Positions 1 to 5,433 of a stretch of DNA of 6,690 nt are shown here, one piece after another (the first letter of the stretch is position 1; each line of letters opens with the position of its first letter). The DNA is taken from the NCBI GenBank assembly GCA_030590605.1, contig JAUUYB010000058.1, positions 1 through 6,690 on the forward strand, in the 5' to 3' direction. The position numbers and the translations under genes are program-made. The notes beneath the pieces were generated by a model. The model was not told the origin of the DNA. It made no database searches and saw only the letters and a list, made by a program, of their open reading frames with translations. The stretch comes from Candidatus Woesearchaeota archaeon. GTDB taxonomy: Archaea > Nanobdellota > Nanobdellia > Woesearchaeales > JAUUYB01.

Positions 1-179
1 GCTGACAGCTCAGGTCCGGAAATGGATGGAAAACCAGGATAATTCTCGATTTTGTGGGTCTTATTGACCTGCCCGCCGAATTCTTCGCATATAAGAAGAG
101 TAGAAATCCTATATCTTGCAGCATAGATTGCTGCCGTGACACCTGCTGGCCCTCCCCCTATAATCACGACATCTATCAT
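1..179 (-). CDS. trxB: Thioredoxin reductase (NADPH), N-terminal part, runs off the left edge
   Basis: Only the first 59 codons are in the window. The protein opens with [13 protein letters not shown], a Rossmann FAD-binding motif (G8, G10, G13), followed by TAAIYAAR, the family signature FGGQV, and IENYPGF...ISGPEL, which is the usual order at the start of low-molecular-weight thioredoxin reductases. Such enzymes are cytoplasmic flavoproteins of roughly 300 residues that pass electrons from NADPH to thioredoxin. The redox-active CxxC and the NADPH domain lie outside the window, so a related flavoprotein such as a ferredoxin:thioredoxin-type or alkyl hydroperoxide reductase-like protein cannot be ruled out. 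The ATG is supported by a strong Shine-Dalgarno sequence (GGAGGGGGT) a few bases upstream and a TATA box beyond it. The gene is divergent from polB. Confidence 0.9.
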   Translation of the reverse strand, partial: MIDVVIIGGGPAGVTAAIYAARYRISTLLICEEFGGQVNKTHKIENYPGFPSISGPELS

Positions 180-183
180 GTTT

Positions 184-192
184 ACCCCCTCC
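184..192 (-). promoter_or_regulatory. Shine-Dalgarno site of trxB
   Basis: Read on the minus strand, GGAGGGGGT lies 4 bases before the trxB ATG. It is the only strong Shine-Dalgarno sequence I found in the window and it fixes the start of the reductase. The other genes have weak or no such sites. Confidence 0.7.
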
Positions 193-210
193 ATTTGGTA
201 GGTTCGCATT

Positions 211-223
211 TAGTATATAAATC
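211..223 (-). promoter_or_regulatory. TATA box of trxB
   Basis: The minus strand reads GATTTATATACTA, an archaeal TATA element. With the usual spacing of about 26 bases, transcription would begin near 190, giving a very short leader that contains or starts at the ribosome binding site. Confidence 0.6.
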
Positions 224-234
224 TTTGTGAGCTG

Positions 235-247
235 TTTTATATACTTT
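235..247 (+). promoter_or_regulatory. TATA box of polB
   Basis: TTTTATATACTTT on the plus strand is an archaeal TATA element centred about 50 bases before the polB ATG at 290, which predicts a leader of roughly 24 bases. It lies almost back to back with the divergent trxB TATA box. A GTG at 227 in the polB frame lies upstream of this box and so should not be transcribed, which argues for the ATG at 290. Confidence 0.6.
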
Positions 248-289
248 AGTCCACAAATTTTAAATAAAATCCATCACTCACATCAGACT

Positions 290-2752
290 ATGACGAATGC
301 TTTCAGATTCTACCCGATAGATGTCAGTTACTCTATAATAGATGAAAAGCCGGCGATCCTCCTATATGGCAGGACTGAAGACAGGAAAAGGGTCTGTGTA
401 GTTGATTTCTCTTTTCGCCCTTATTTCATCGTGATTCCGGATGACAATGCAAATCTCTCTTCTTTGACCTCTACGATCTCCCTGACTCAGACTGAAGACA
501 AGACATTTTCAGCGAAAGTCACAGAAGTGATGAAAGAAGAGATGAGCCTATTAGGAGTCAAGAAGACTGTATTGAAGGTCTATGTAAATTTCCCAAAAAG
601 CGTTCCAATGCTCCGCAGTATCATAAAAGATATTGAGGGAGTGAATGAGACTTATGAATACGATATCAAATTCGTCAGAAGGTATATGATGGATAAGAAG
701 ATATTGCCTCTCTCACCCTTAGAAGTGACTGGAGAGCCTTTTCAGATGAAATCCCGTGTTCCTGTGATCAAAGCTGAGTCAGTCTCTCCGATCGAAGGAG
801 ATTCCTTTGATGAACCGAAGATCATTGGGTTTGATATTGAGACTTATAACCCTGACGGACGTGCGATCGATCCGAAGAACAACCCGATAATCATGATCTC
901 ATTCTATGGAGCAGATTATAAGAAAGTGATAACCTGGAAAAAGTTCCCGACAGATCATGCATACATCCAATTCGTGGATTCTGAATCTGACCTCATAGAG
1001 GCTTTCAAGAGTGTCATCGAGAAAGAGAAACCGGATATCCTGACAGGATATTTTTCTGAAGGGTTTGATCTGCCATATATCGTAGAGCGTGCAAAGAAAT
1101 ATCGGATCCCTCTGGATATCGGCCTGGATTATTCTGGAGTGGATGTGAAACGCCAGAGGAACAAGTCCGGGACCATGACAGGGATAGTGCACCTGGATAT
1201 GCATGCATTCATCAAGAACATATTCGGCAGGTCCATGAAACTGGACTCCCTTTCACTCGATGAGGTCTCTAAAGCGCTTCTTGGAGAGAAGAAGGACGAG
1301 GTCGACATGGATGCGCTCGCTGATACCTGGGATAATCATCCTGAGATGCTGGAGAAATATGGTGAGTACAACCTCCAGGACTCATTGCTCGTATACGAGA
1401 TCTGCAGGAAGCTATTCCCTAACATCACTGAACTCTCAAAGATGATCGGGATAAATATCCAGGACTGCATCAAGATGGGTATGTCTCAGCTTATCGAATG
1501 GTATCTTATCAGGATGGCAGGCGAAATAAACGAGATCGTACCGAACAAGCCAGGATATGAAGAGATTCGAACCCGGATGCAGCATACATTCCAGGGCGCA
1601 TTTGTCTTCGAACCCAGCCCAGGTCTTTACAAGAACCTTGTGATTTTCGATTATAGGAGCTTATATCCAAGTATCATCTCATCCCATAACATATCTCCAG
1701 AGACCTACAAATGCAGATGCTGCAGAGACCTTGAGAGTTCAGCAGAAGGGGGGATTGACGGGATCTGGTTCTGCAAGAAAAAGAAAGGGTTCATCCCGAC
1801 AATCATCAATGATCTTATCACAAGAAGGATCAGGATAAAGAAGATAATCTCTTCAGGTAAAGAAGACGCTTTCCTCCTGGCCAAGCAGCAGAACCTGAAG
1901 CTTATCGCTAACTCATCTTATGGATATTTAGGATTCTATGCTGCAAGATGGTACTCACTCGAATCAGCAGAAGCTGTAACGAGCTGGGGAAGGCATTATA
2001 TCAATATGGTTATTGAACGTGCAGAAGAAACCGGGTTCAAGGTAGTTTATGGAGATACAGATTCTATCTTTTTGAAGCTCGACGGAAAGGAGATCAATGA
2101 CGCTAGGAAACTTATTGATAGGATCAATCTGGAATTGCCTGAGCTGATGGAACTCGAATTTGAGGGACATTATCCATCTGGCATCTTTGTCAAAGCTAAA
2201 GCTTCTGAGACAGGAGCGAAGAAGAGGTATGCTTTATTGGATGACAAGGGAAATATACTCATTAAAGGATTCGAGACTGTCCGAAGGAATTGGAGCCGTA
2301 TAGGTAAAGATGTACAGAAAAATGTCTTGGATATACTTCTTCGGGATCATGATCCTAAGAAAGCGGTCGCACATATAGGAAAGATTATCCAGAAGCTTCG
2401 GGCGCAGGAGATGGATATCGATTCTGTCACGATAAGCACTCAGATCCAGAAAAAGATCAAGGATTATGATACCCAGGGTCCTCATGTAAAGGCAGCTATG
2501 AGGATAGAGAAAAAAGGGATTGTCGTGAATCCTGGGATGATCATCAATTATGTCGTGACAAGAGGAGAAGGGAATATTGGAGATCGAGTGAAACTTCCTG
2601 ATGAAGTGACTAAAGAGGATTATGATGCAGAATATTATATCAATAATCAGATCATTCCTGCAGTAGACAGGATTCTGGAAATATTTGGGTATAGCGGAAA
2701 AGAACTCTCAGAGAACAAAGAACAGAGCAAATTGAGCGGATTCTTCACTTAA
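290..2752 (+). CDS. polB: Replicative DNA polymerase, family B, with 3'-5' exonuclease and PIP box
   Basis: This is a complete 820-residue archaeal family B DNA polymerase, which copies DNA and proofreads it. The N-terminal domain contains the familiar FRPYFIVIP strand. The exonuclease domain has Exo I (D182-I-E184), Exo II (F259-D260) and Exo III (Y360, D364). The polymerase domain has motif A (D454-YRSLYPS), motif B (K537-LIANSSYG) and motif C (YGDTDS, D589 and D591), followed by KKRY near 644-647. Four cysteines (475, 477, 478, 495) lie just after motif A, where related archaeal enzymes also carry cysteines. The protein ends in QSKLSGFF (812-819), a match to the PCNA-interacting QxxLxxFF box, placing it at the sliding clamp. 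No intein interrupts the motifs. The ATG at 290 is preferred to a GTG 63 bases upstream because the GTG precedes the TATA box. The Exo II Asn is replaced by Phe255. The last 8 bases overlap the convergent zinc-ribbon gene. Confidence 0.97.
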   Translation: MTNAFRFYPIDVSYSIIDEKPAILLYGRTEDRKRVCVVDFSFRPYFIVIPDDNANLSSLTSTISLTQTEDKTFSAKVTEVMKEEMSLLGVKKTVLKVYVNFPKSVPMLRSIIKDIEGVNETYEYDIKFVRRYMMDKKILPLSPLEVTGEPFQMKSRVPVIKAESVSPIEGDSFDEPKIIGFDIETYNPDGRAIDPKNNPIIMISFYGADYKKVITWKKFPTDHAYIQFVDSESDLIEAFKSVIEKEKPDILTGYFSEGFDLPYIVERAKKYRIPLDIGLDYSGVDVKRQRNKSGTMTGIVHLDMHAFIKNIFGRSMKLDSLSLDEVSKALLGEKKDEVDMDALADTWDNHPEMLEKYGEYNLQDSLLVYEICRKLFPNITELSKMIGINIQDCIKMGMSQLIEWYLIRMAGEINEIVPNKPGYEEIRTRMQHTFQGAFVFEPSPGLYKNLVIFDYRSLYPSIISSHNISPETYKCRCCRDLESSAEGGIDGIWFCKKKKGFIPTIINDLITRRIRIKKIISSGKEDAFLLAKQQNLKLIANSSYGYLGFYAARWYSLESAEAVTSWGRHYINMVIERAEETGFKVVYGDTDSIFLKLDGKEINDARKLIDRINLELPELMELEFEGHYPSGIFVKAKASETGAKKRYALLDDKGNILIKGFETVRRNWSRIGKDVQKNVLDILLRDHDPKKAVAHIGKIIQKLRAQEMDIDSVTISTQIQKKIKDYDTQGPHVKAAMRIEKKGIVVNPGMIINYVVTRGEGNIGDRVKLPDEVTKEDYDAEYYINNQIIPAVDRILEIFGYSGKELSENKEQSKLSGFFT

Positions 2753-2894
2753 GTTCCTGACCGCATTTCAGGCAGACATGACAGCCTTTCTCATCATCAA
2801 ATCTTGTCGTTACACCATAATCTATAGTAGACTGACAGTTCTCGCACTTAGGCTCGAGATGACTAAGTGATTCAAAGAAATTTATGACCCCCAT
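2745..2894 (-). CDS. Small zinc-ribbon protein, 49 residues (55 with an earlier start)
   Basis: This microprotein reads MGVINFFESLSHLEPKCENC at its start and ends in CLKCGQELK. From this start, cysteines lie at 17, 20, 38, 41 and 44. The pairs C17-x2-C20 and C41-x2-C44-G look like the two knuckles of a zinc ribbon, the fold found in TFB, RNA polymerase subunits and many small archaeal proteins. An in-frame ATG at 2912 would add six residues, but the TATA box sits only about 6-15 bases before it, and its expected transcription start falls near 2897, so the ATG at 2894 read from a nearly leaderless transcript fits better. The stop codon lies inside the 3' end of polB on the opposite strand (8-base overlap). 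The function is unknown; nucleic-acid or protein binding is a guess from the fold. A dense CxxC pattern in an open frame with its own TATA box is the main support. Confidence 0.7.
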   Translation of the reverse strand: MGVINFFESLSHLEPKCENCQSTIDYGVTTRFDDEKGCHVCLKCGQELK

Positions 2895-2916
2895 CCCACT
2901 AGTCCTATTCATAGTA

Positions 2917-2930
2917 GAATATATAAAATT
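2917..2930 (-). promoter_or_regulatory. TATA box of the zinc-ribbon gene
   Basis: The minus strand reads AATTTTATATATTC, close to the polB and trxB boxes. It sits in the 51-base gap between the upstream membrane microprotein gene and the ATG at 2894 and predicts initiation around 2897, which decides between the two candidate starts. Confidence 0.5.
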
Positions 2931-2945
2931 ATCTATAGAATCCCC

Positions 2946-3122
2946 TTAAAACCGCATCACCACGTCCTTTTGGAATATCCGATACGAGAACGGGATGAGC
3001 CAGTTAGTGAGAGGAGTGGCCAAACACAGGATCGCGAAGGTCCAGACTAACGATAAGCGTCGTATACGGACTGCATTGCCATATGTCCTGCTGTTCCAAT
3101 AACATAGTTCACGGAATGTCAT
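2946..3122 (-). CDS. Predicted single-span membrane microprotein, 58 residues
   Basis: The frame encodes a basic N-terminal half (MTFRELCYWNSRTYGNAVRI, then RR), one hydrophobic stretch at about residues 23-45 with the motif ATPLTNWLIPF, and a short polar tail ending KDVVMRF. Positive charges before the span suggest an N-inside orientation. The layout resembles small uncharacterised archaeal membrane proteins, but I cannot name a family. The same frame stays open upstream to an ATG at 3287; I prefer 3122 because a TATA-like element (TATTTAAG) lies about 26 bases before it and because the extra 55 residues would be encoded across other promoter and RNA-like elements. It uses CGN arginine codons (CGT, CGA, CGC, CGG) more than the AGA/AGG-rich neighbours do, which is either a sign of different origin or a warning that the frame is spurious. 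It lies upstream of the zinc-ribbon gene on the same strand. Confidence 0.5.
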   Translation of the reverse strand: MTFRELCYWNSRTYGNAVRIRRLSLVWTFAILCLATPLTNWLIPFSYRIFQKDVVMRF

Positions 3123-3142
3123 GGAATGAAAAGAATCTGTTA

Positions 3143-3154
3143 GCCTTAAATACC
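3143..3154 (-). promoter_or_regulatory. Weak TATA-like element before the membrane microprotein
   Basis: GGTATTTAAGGC on the minus strand is centred about 26 bases before the ATG at 3122, the spacing expected for a leaderless transcript. The match to the local TTTATATA consensus is poorer than for other promoters here. Confidence 0.3.
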
Positions 3155-3174
3155 TCACAAGAGGATGTCCAGTG

Positions 3175-3188
3175 GTAATATATAAATC
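3175..3188. promoter_or_regulatory. Strong TATA element of ambiguous direction
   Basis: The minus strand reads AGATTTATATATTA, nearly identical to the trxB box, and could drive the membrane microprotein with a leader of about 34 bases. The plus strand reads TAATATATAAATCT, sharing TATAAATCT with the TIM promoter, and would start a transcript near 3206-3208, exactly at the foot of a predicted stem. Direction cannot be decided from sequence; it may act both ways. Confidence 0.5.
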
Positions 3189-3206
3189 TGCTCTGTTAAA
3201 ACTGTA

Positions 3207-3292
3207 GTCAGTACCACCTTGTGGGTAAGGATTACAAAACGCGAATCCGGCACTGACCGAGTAGAGCGAGAGTTTCAACACGAGCATTTTTT
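3207..3292 (+). ncRNA. Candidate small structured RNA (speculative)
   Basis: This gap between divergent genes folds neatly on paper. A 6-base-pair stem, GTCAGT (3207-3212) with ACTGAC (3252-3257), encloses two hairpins: CCAC/GTGG (3214-3217 with 3221-3224, 3-base loop) and GGATT/AATCC (3229-3233 with 3244-3248, 10-base loop). GCTCT (3190-3194) can also pair with AGAGC (3263-3267) outside this core. A TATA element predicts a start near 3207 and a T6 run follows at 3287-3292, so promoter, fold and terminator are spaced like a small RNA gene of about 85 bases. I see no tRNA features, no C box (RTGATGA), and no convincing H/ACA unit. It may instead be an untranslated region or chance pairing. Confidence 0.25.
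3287..3292 (+). terminator. Oligo-T tract upstream of the TIM promoter
   Basis: Six consecutive T residues on the plus strand resemble the T-rich signals at which archaeal RNA polymerase stops. It would end any transcript coming through the candidate RNA just before the TIM TATA box. There is no strong hairpin directly before it. Confidence 0.3.
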
Positions 3293-3300
3293 CGGAAAAG

Positions 3301-3310
3301 TTTATAAATC
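3301..3310 (+). promoter_or_regulatory. TATA box of the tpiA-methyltransferase operon
   Basis: TTTATAAATC is centred about 27 bases before the tpiA ATG at 3332, so transcription should begin at or within a few bases of the start codon, giving a leaderless mRNA. No ribosome binding site precedes the ATG, consistent with that reading. Confidence 0.65.
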
Positions 3311-3331
3311 TCTATCCTTGGTCTCTAGTCT

Positions 3332-4081
3332 ATGAGAACACCGATCATTGCAGGGAACTGGAAGATGCATAAGACTATAGAAGAAGCTATAGATGAGCTG
3401 AAAAAGCTCCAGCCATTGGTTAAGGACACGACTAACGAAGTCGTCATCTACCCATCTTTTTTTGCAGTGAAACCCTGCATCGATACTATCCAGGGAAGCA
3501 ATATCTCTGTAGGTGTGCAGAACATGCATTTCGAAGAGGAAGGCGCATATACAGGAGAGGTTTCTCCTAAGATGGTAGGGGAGATCACGAGACACGTCCT
3601 CATAGGACATTCTGAACGCAGACAATATTATAACGAGACAGACGAGACTGTAAACAATAAGATGAAAGCAGCGATTGCACATGGTCTTTGCCCTACGCTT
3701 TGCATCGGAGAGACGCTTGAACAGCGCGAAGCAGAAAAGACGCTGGAGATCATCAGGACACAGCTCGGATCTGGGTTGGATGGATTTGATGCGGATAAGA
3801 TGAAGGATGTAGTTATCGCTTATGAACCGATTTGGGCGATAGGGACAGGTAAGACAGCCACAAAAGAGACTGCTCAGGAAGTACATGCCAATATCCGTAT
3901 GCTGCTTAAGGAGCTGTTTGGGGAAGAGACCGCGGAAAAGACCAGGATACTCTATGGAGGATCGGTAAAACCCGCAAATATCGTAGAACTCATGTCTATG
4001 GATGACATCGATGGGGGGCTAATAGGCGGAGCGAGCCTCAAAGCAGATGTATTCTCAGATATTGTAAATTTCAATCTATGA
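3332..4081 (+). CDS. tpiA: Triosephosphate isomerase, bacterial/eukaryal type
   Basis: This 249-residue cytoplasmic enzyme interconverts dihydroxyacetone phosphate and glyceraldehyde 3-phosphate in glycolysis and gluconeogenesis. All the classical features are present: substrate-binding N9 and K11 in AGNWKMHK, the catalytic base-pair partner H93 in IGHSERR, CIGETLEQRE, catalytic E165 in AYEPIWAIGTGKTAT with the flexible loop 6, YGGSVKPAN (208-216) and the phosphate-binding GGLIGGASL near 228-236. Length and motifs match the TIM of bacteria and eukaryotes, not the shorter archaeal form of about 220-230 residues, which lacks the GNWKMH and IGTGKTAT wording. That suggests acquisition from bacteria, or a lineage that uses this type. 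The start is fixed by a TATA box about 27 bases upstream (leaderless). The stop codon overlaps the next start by 4 bases (ATGA). Confidence 0.97.
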   Translation: MRTPIIAGNWKMHKTIEEAIDELKKLQPLVKDTTNEVVIYPSFFAVKPCIDTIQGSNISVGVQNMHFEEEGAYTGEVSPKMVGEITRHVLIGHSERRQYYNETDETVNNKMKAAIAHGLCPTLCIGETLEQREAEKTLEIIRTQLGSGLDGFDADKMKDVVIAYEPIWAIGTGKTATKETAQEVHANIRMLLKELFGEETAEKTRILYGGSVKPANIVELMSMDDIDGGLIGGASLKADVFSDIVNFNL

Positions 4082-4761
4082 AATCACCGCGTTCAAAGAC
4101 AATAGATACATATGACGAGATAGCTAGTCAGTATTGTGACTACCTCGAGGAGCGTCTTCCTCAGTTCAATCTTACGAAGTTCTCATCATTCATCTTGAAG
4201 AACAAGGTCGACCAGATATTTAAGGAAGTGAAAGCAAGATCGAAAGGAAAGACCAAAAAACCCAAAGAGACTGGACAAAAGATTCTCGATATCGGTTGCG
4301 GAGGCGGCAGGGATGTCGGATATCTCCTCGAAGAAGGATTTATCGTGCATGGTATCGATGCTTCTGAAAAGATCATCAAGGAAGCGAAGAAGAGAGTCAA
4401 AAACGGGAAATTCAAGGTGATGGATCTCATGGATCTCTCCTACAAAGACGATTCTTTCGATGGTATTTGGTGTCTGGGCCCGCTCCTCCACATAAAGAAG
4501 AAAGAATTAGGGAAGACATTGAAAGGGTTCCATCGGATCCTAAGACCTGGAGGGATAATCTTTATCTCTACAGAAGCAGGTGACGAAGAGAAGTTGATGC
4601 CAAGAAAAGAGCTCATGGGAAAGAAAGTGTTTTGTGCATTCTATCAGCAACCCGAGCTTGAAGACATGATTACTGACGCTGGCTTTGATATCATATCAAG
4701 TGCAGTCGAGACCGCAGGAGAGACCATGGTCACGATCTACGCGAAGAAAAGACTATTCTGA
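4078..4761 (+). CDS. SAM-dependent methyltransferase, class I
   Basis: The 227-residue product has the Rossmann-type methyltransferase core. Motif I is ILDIGCGGGRDVG (69-81), the acidic residue that holds the SAM ribose is D94 in VHGIDAS, a following acidic motif is VMDLMDL (114-120), motif IV is FDGIWCLGPLLHI (127-139), and the post-motif LRPGG is at 155-159. This is the Methyltransf_11/25-like group, whose substrates include small molecules, quinones, lipids and proteins, so the substrate cannot be read from the sequence. The N-terminal DTYDEIASQYCDY is typical of the group and likely covers the active site. A lysine-rich insert (about 51-66) precedes motif I. The ATG overlaps the tpiA stop as ATGA with no ribosome binding site of its own, so translation is probably coupled to tpiA. 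The last 9 bases overlap the convergent pilin-like gene. Confidence 0.9.
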   Translation: MKSPRSKTIDTYDEIASQYCDYLEERLPQFNLTKFSSFILKNKVDQIFKEVKARSKGKTKKPKETGQKILDIGCGGGRDVGYLLEEGFIVHGIDASEKIIKEAKKRVKNGKFKVMDLMDLSYKDDSFDGIWCLGPLLHIKKKELGKTLKGFHRILRPGGIIFISTEAGDEEKLMPRKELMGKKVFCAFYQQPELEDMITDAGFDIISSAVETAGETMVTIYAKKRLF

Positions 4762-5427
4762 AACGATCACATAGAGTTTCATTACATGTTTCCCATAGAT
4801 ATTGTCTCTGTAGGAATTAGGATCCATACAAAGGTTCTGGCAGTAATGATGATCACTCTCATAACATGGTTCGTCCAGATCTGCTGGATCACAGGGACAG
4901 ACACATACATTGAATTCATAGGTTCCTGCTCGGGTGTTTAATGAGGTATCCATGTTACCATCGACTGTGACTGCAAGAGGGATGAGTTTATACTCATTTG
5001 TCTCTATATCAAATTCCGAATCTGTCCTGCCGAAAACCCAATTCTCATTGATATAAGTTGGCGAACTGGGTGCAGGCGGGTTCTCCACTGGATCCATCTC
5101 TCTGTTTAGTGGATCATATGCTCTGGCGAAGGAGACCGCGACCCTAAATTCAGTGATGCCATTTGATAATGTGTTATACACACCGAGTCCGAATGTCGTA
5201 GAATCCCCTTTTGCAAGCCGGGTCTGATCAATCGGTATCGCGACCTGATGACCGTCTATAAGCAATGATTCGATTTGCCGTTTTGTCTGTGCATCGATCG
5301 TGACTTCTTGTTTGCCGATTGTCTTAAGAAACTGTTGGGTAAGTGTGATACCTCCGACTAAGACTACGATGGATATGATTAGGACGACGATAAAATTCAG
5401 TGAGAGTTCGAAACCTTTTTTTTGCAT
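4753..5427 (-). CDS. Pilin-like membrane-anchored, Cys-rich surface protein
   Basis: This 224-residue protein is not a family I can name. It begins MQKKGFELSLNFIVVLIISI and continues hydrophobic to about residue 30: a short basic leader, a glycine at 5, a glutamate two residues later and one membrane helix. That resembles archaeal class III (type IV pilin-like) signal sequences cut after KKG by a prepilin peptidase, although an uncut N-terminal anchor is also possible. The rest is predicted to be outside the cell. It has beta-rich text with FGLGVYN and FRVAVSFARAY, a proline-rich loop near 115-125, and a cluster of six cysteines (175, 177, 179, 188, 196, 200), suggesting disulfides or metal. 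The ATG lies 6 bases after the stop of the large surface gene, so they form an operon. The start contains a run of eight A residues (CAA AAA AAA), a possible slippage site. Confidence 0.75.
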   Translation of the reverse strand: MQKKGFELSLNFIVVLIISIVVLVGGITLTQQFLKTIGKQEVTIDAQTKRQIESLLIDGHQVAIPIDQTRLAKGDSTTFGLGVYNTLSNGITEFRVAVSFARAYDPLNREMDPVENPPAPSSPTYINENWVFGRTDSEFDIETNEYKLIPLAVTVDGNMDTSLNTRAGTYEFNVCVCPCDPADLDEPCYESDHHYCQNLCMDPNSYRDNIYGKHVMKLYVIVSE

Positions 5428-5433
5428 GTTTAA

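Noticed and set aside
227..289. GTG at 227 as the polB start
   Set aside because: It lies upstream of and runs through the TATA box at 235-247. The ATG at 290 gives the family-typical N-terminus just before FRFYPIDVSY.
3123..3287. N-terminal extension of the membrane microprotein to an ATG at 3287
   Set aside because: It would encode across a strong TATA box and the stem-forming segment. The TATA-like sequence near 3310 is only about 17 bases from that ATG, which is too close for a leaderless start.
3190..3292. tRNA gene
   Set aside because: There is no 7-base-pair acceptor stem, D-loop GG or TTCRA T-loop on either strand in this segment.
3302..3886. Long minus-strand frame (194 codons) across tpiA
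   Set aside because: It is antisense to a clearly conserved TIM, has no recognisable domain and fits an antisense shadow of the real gene.
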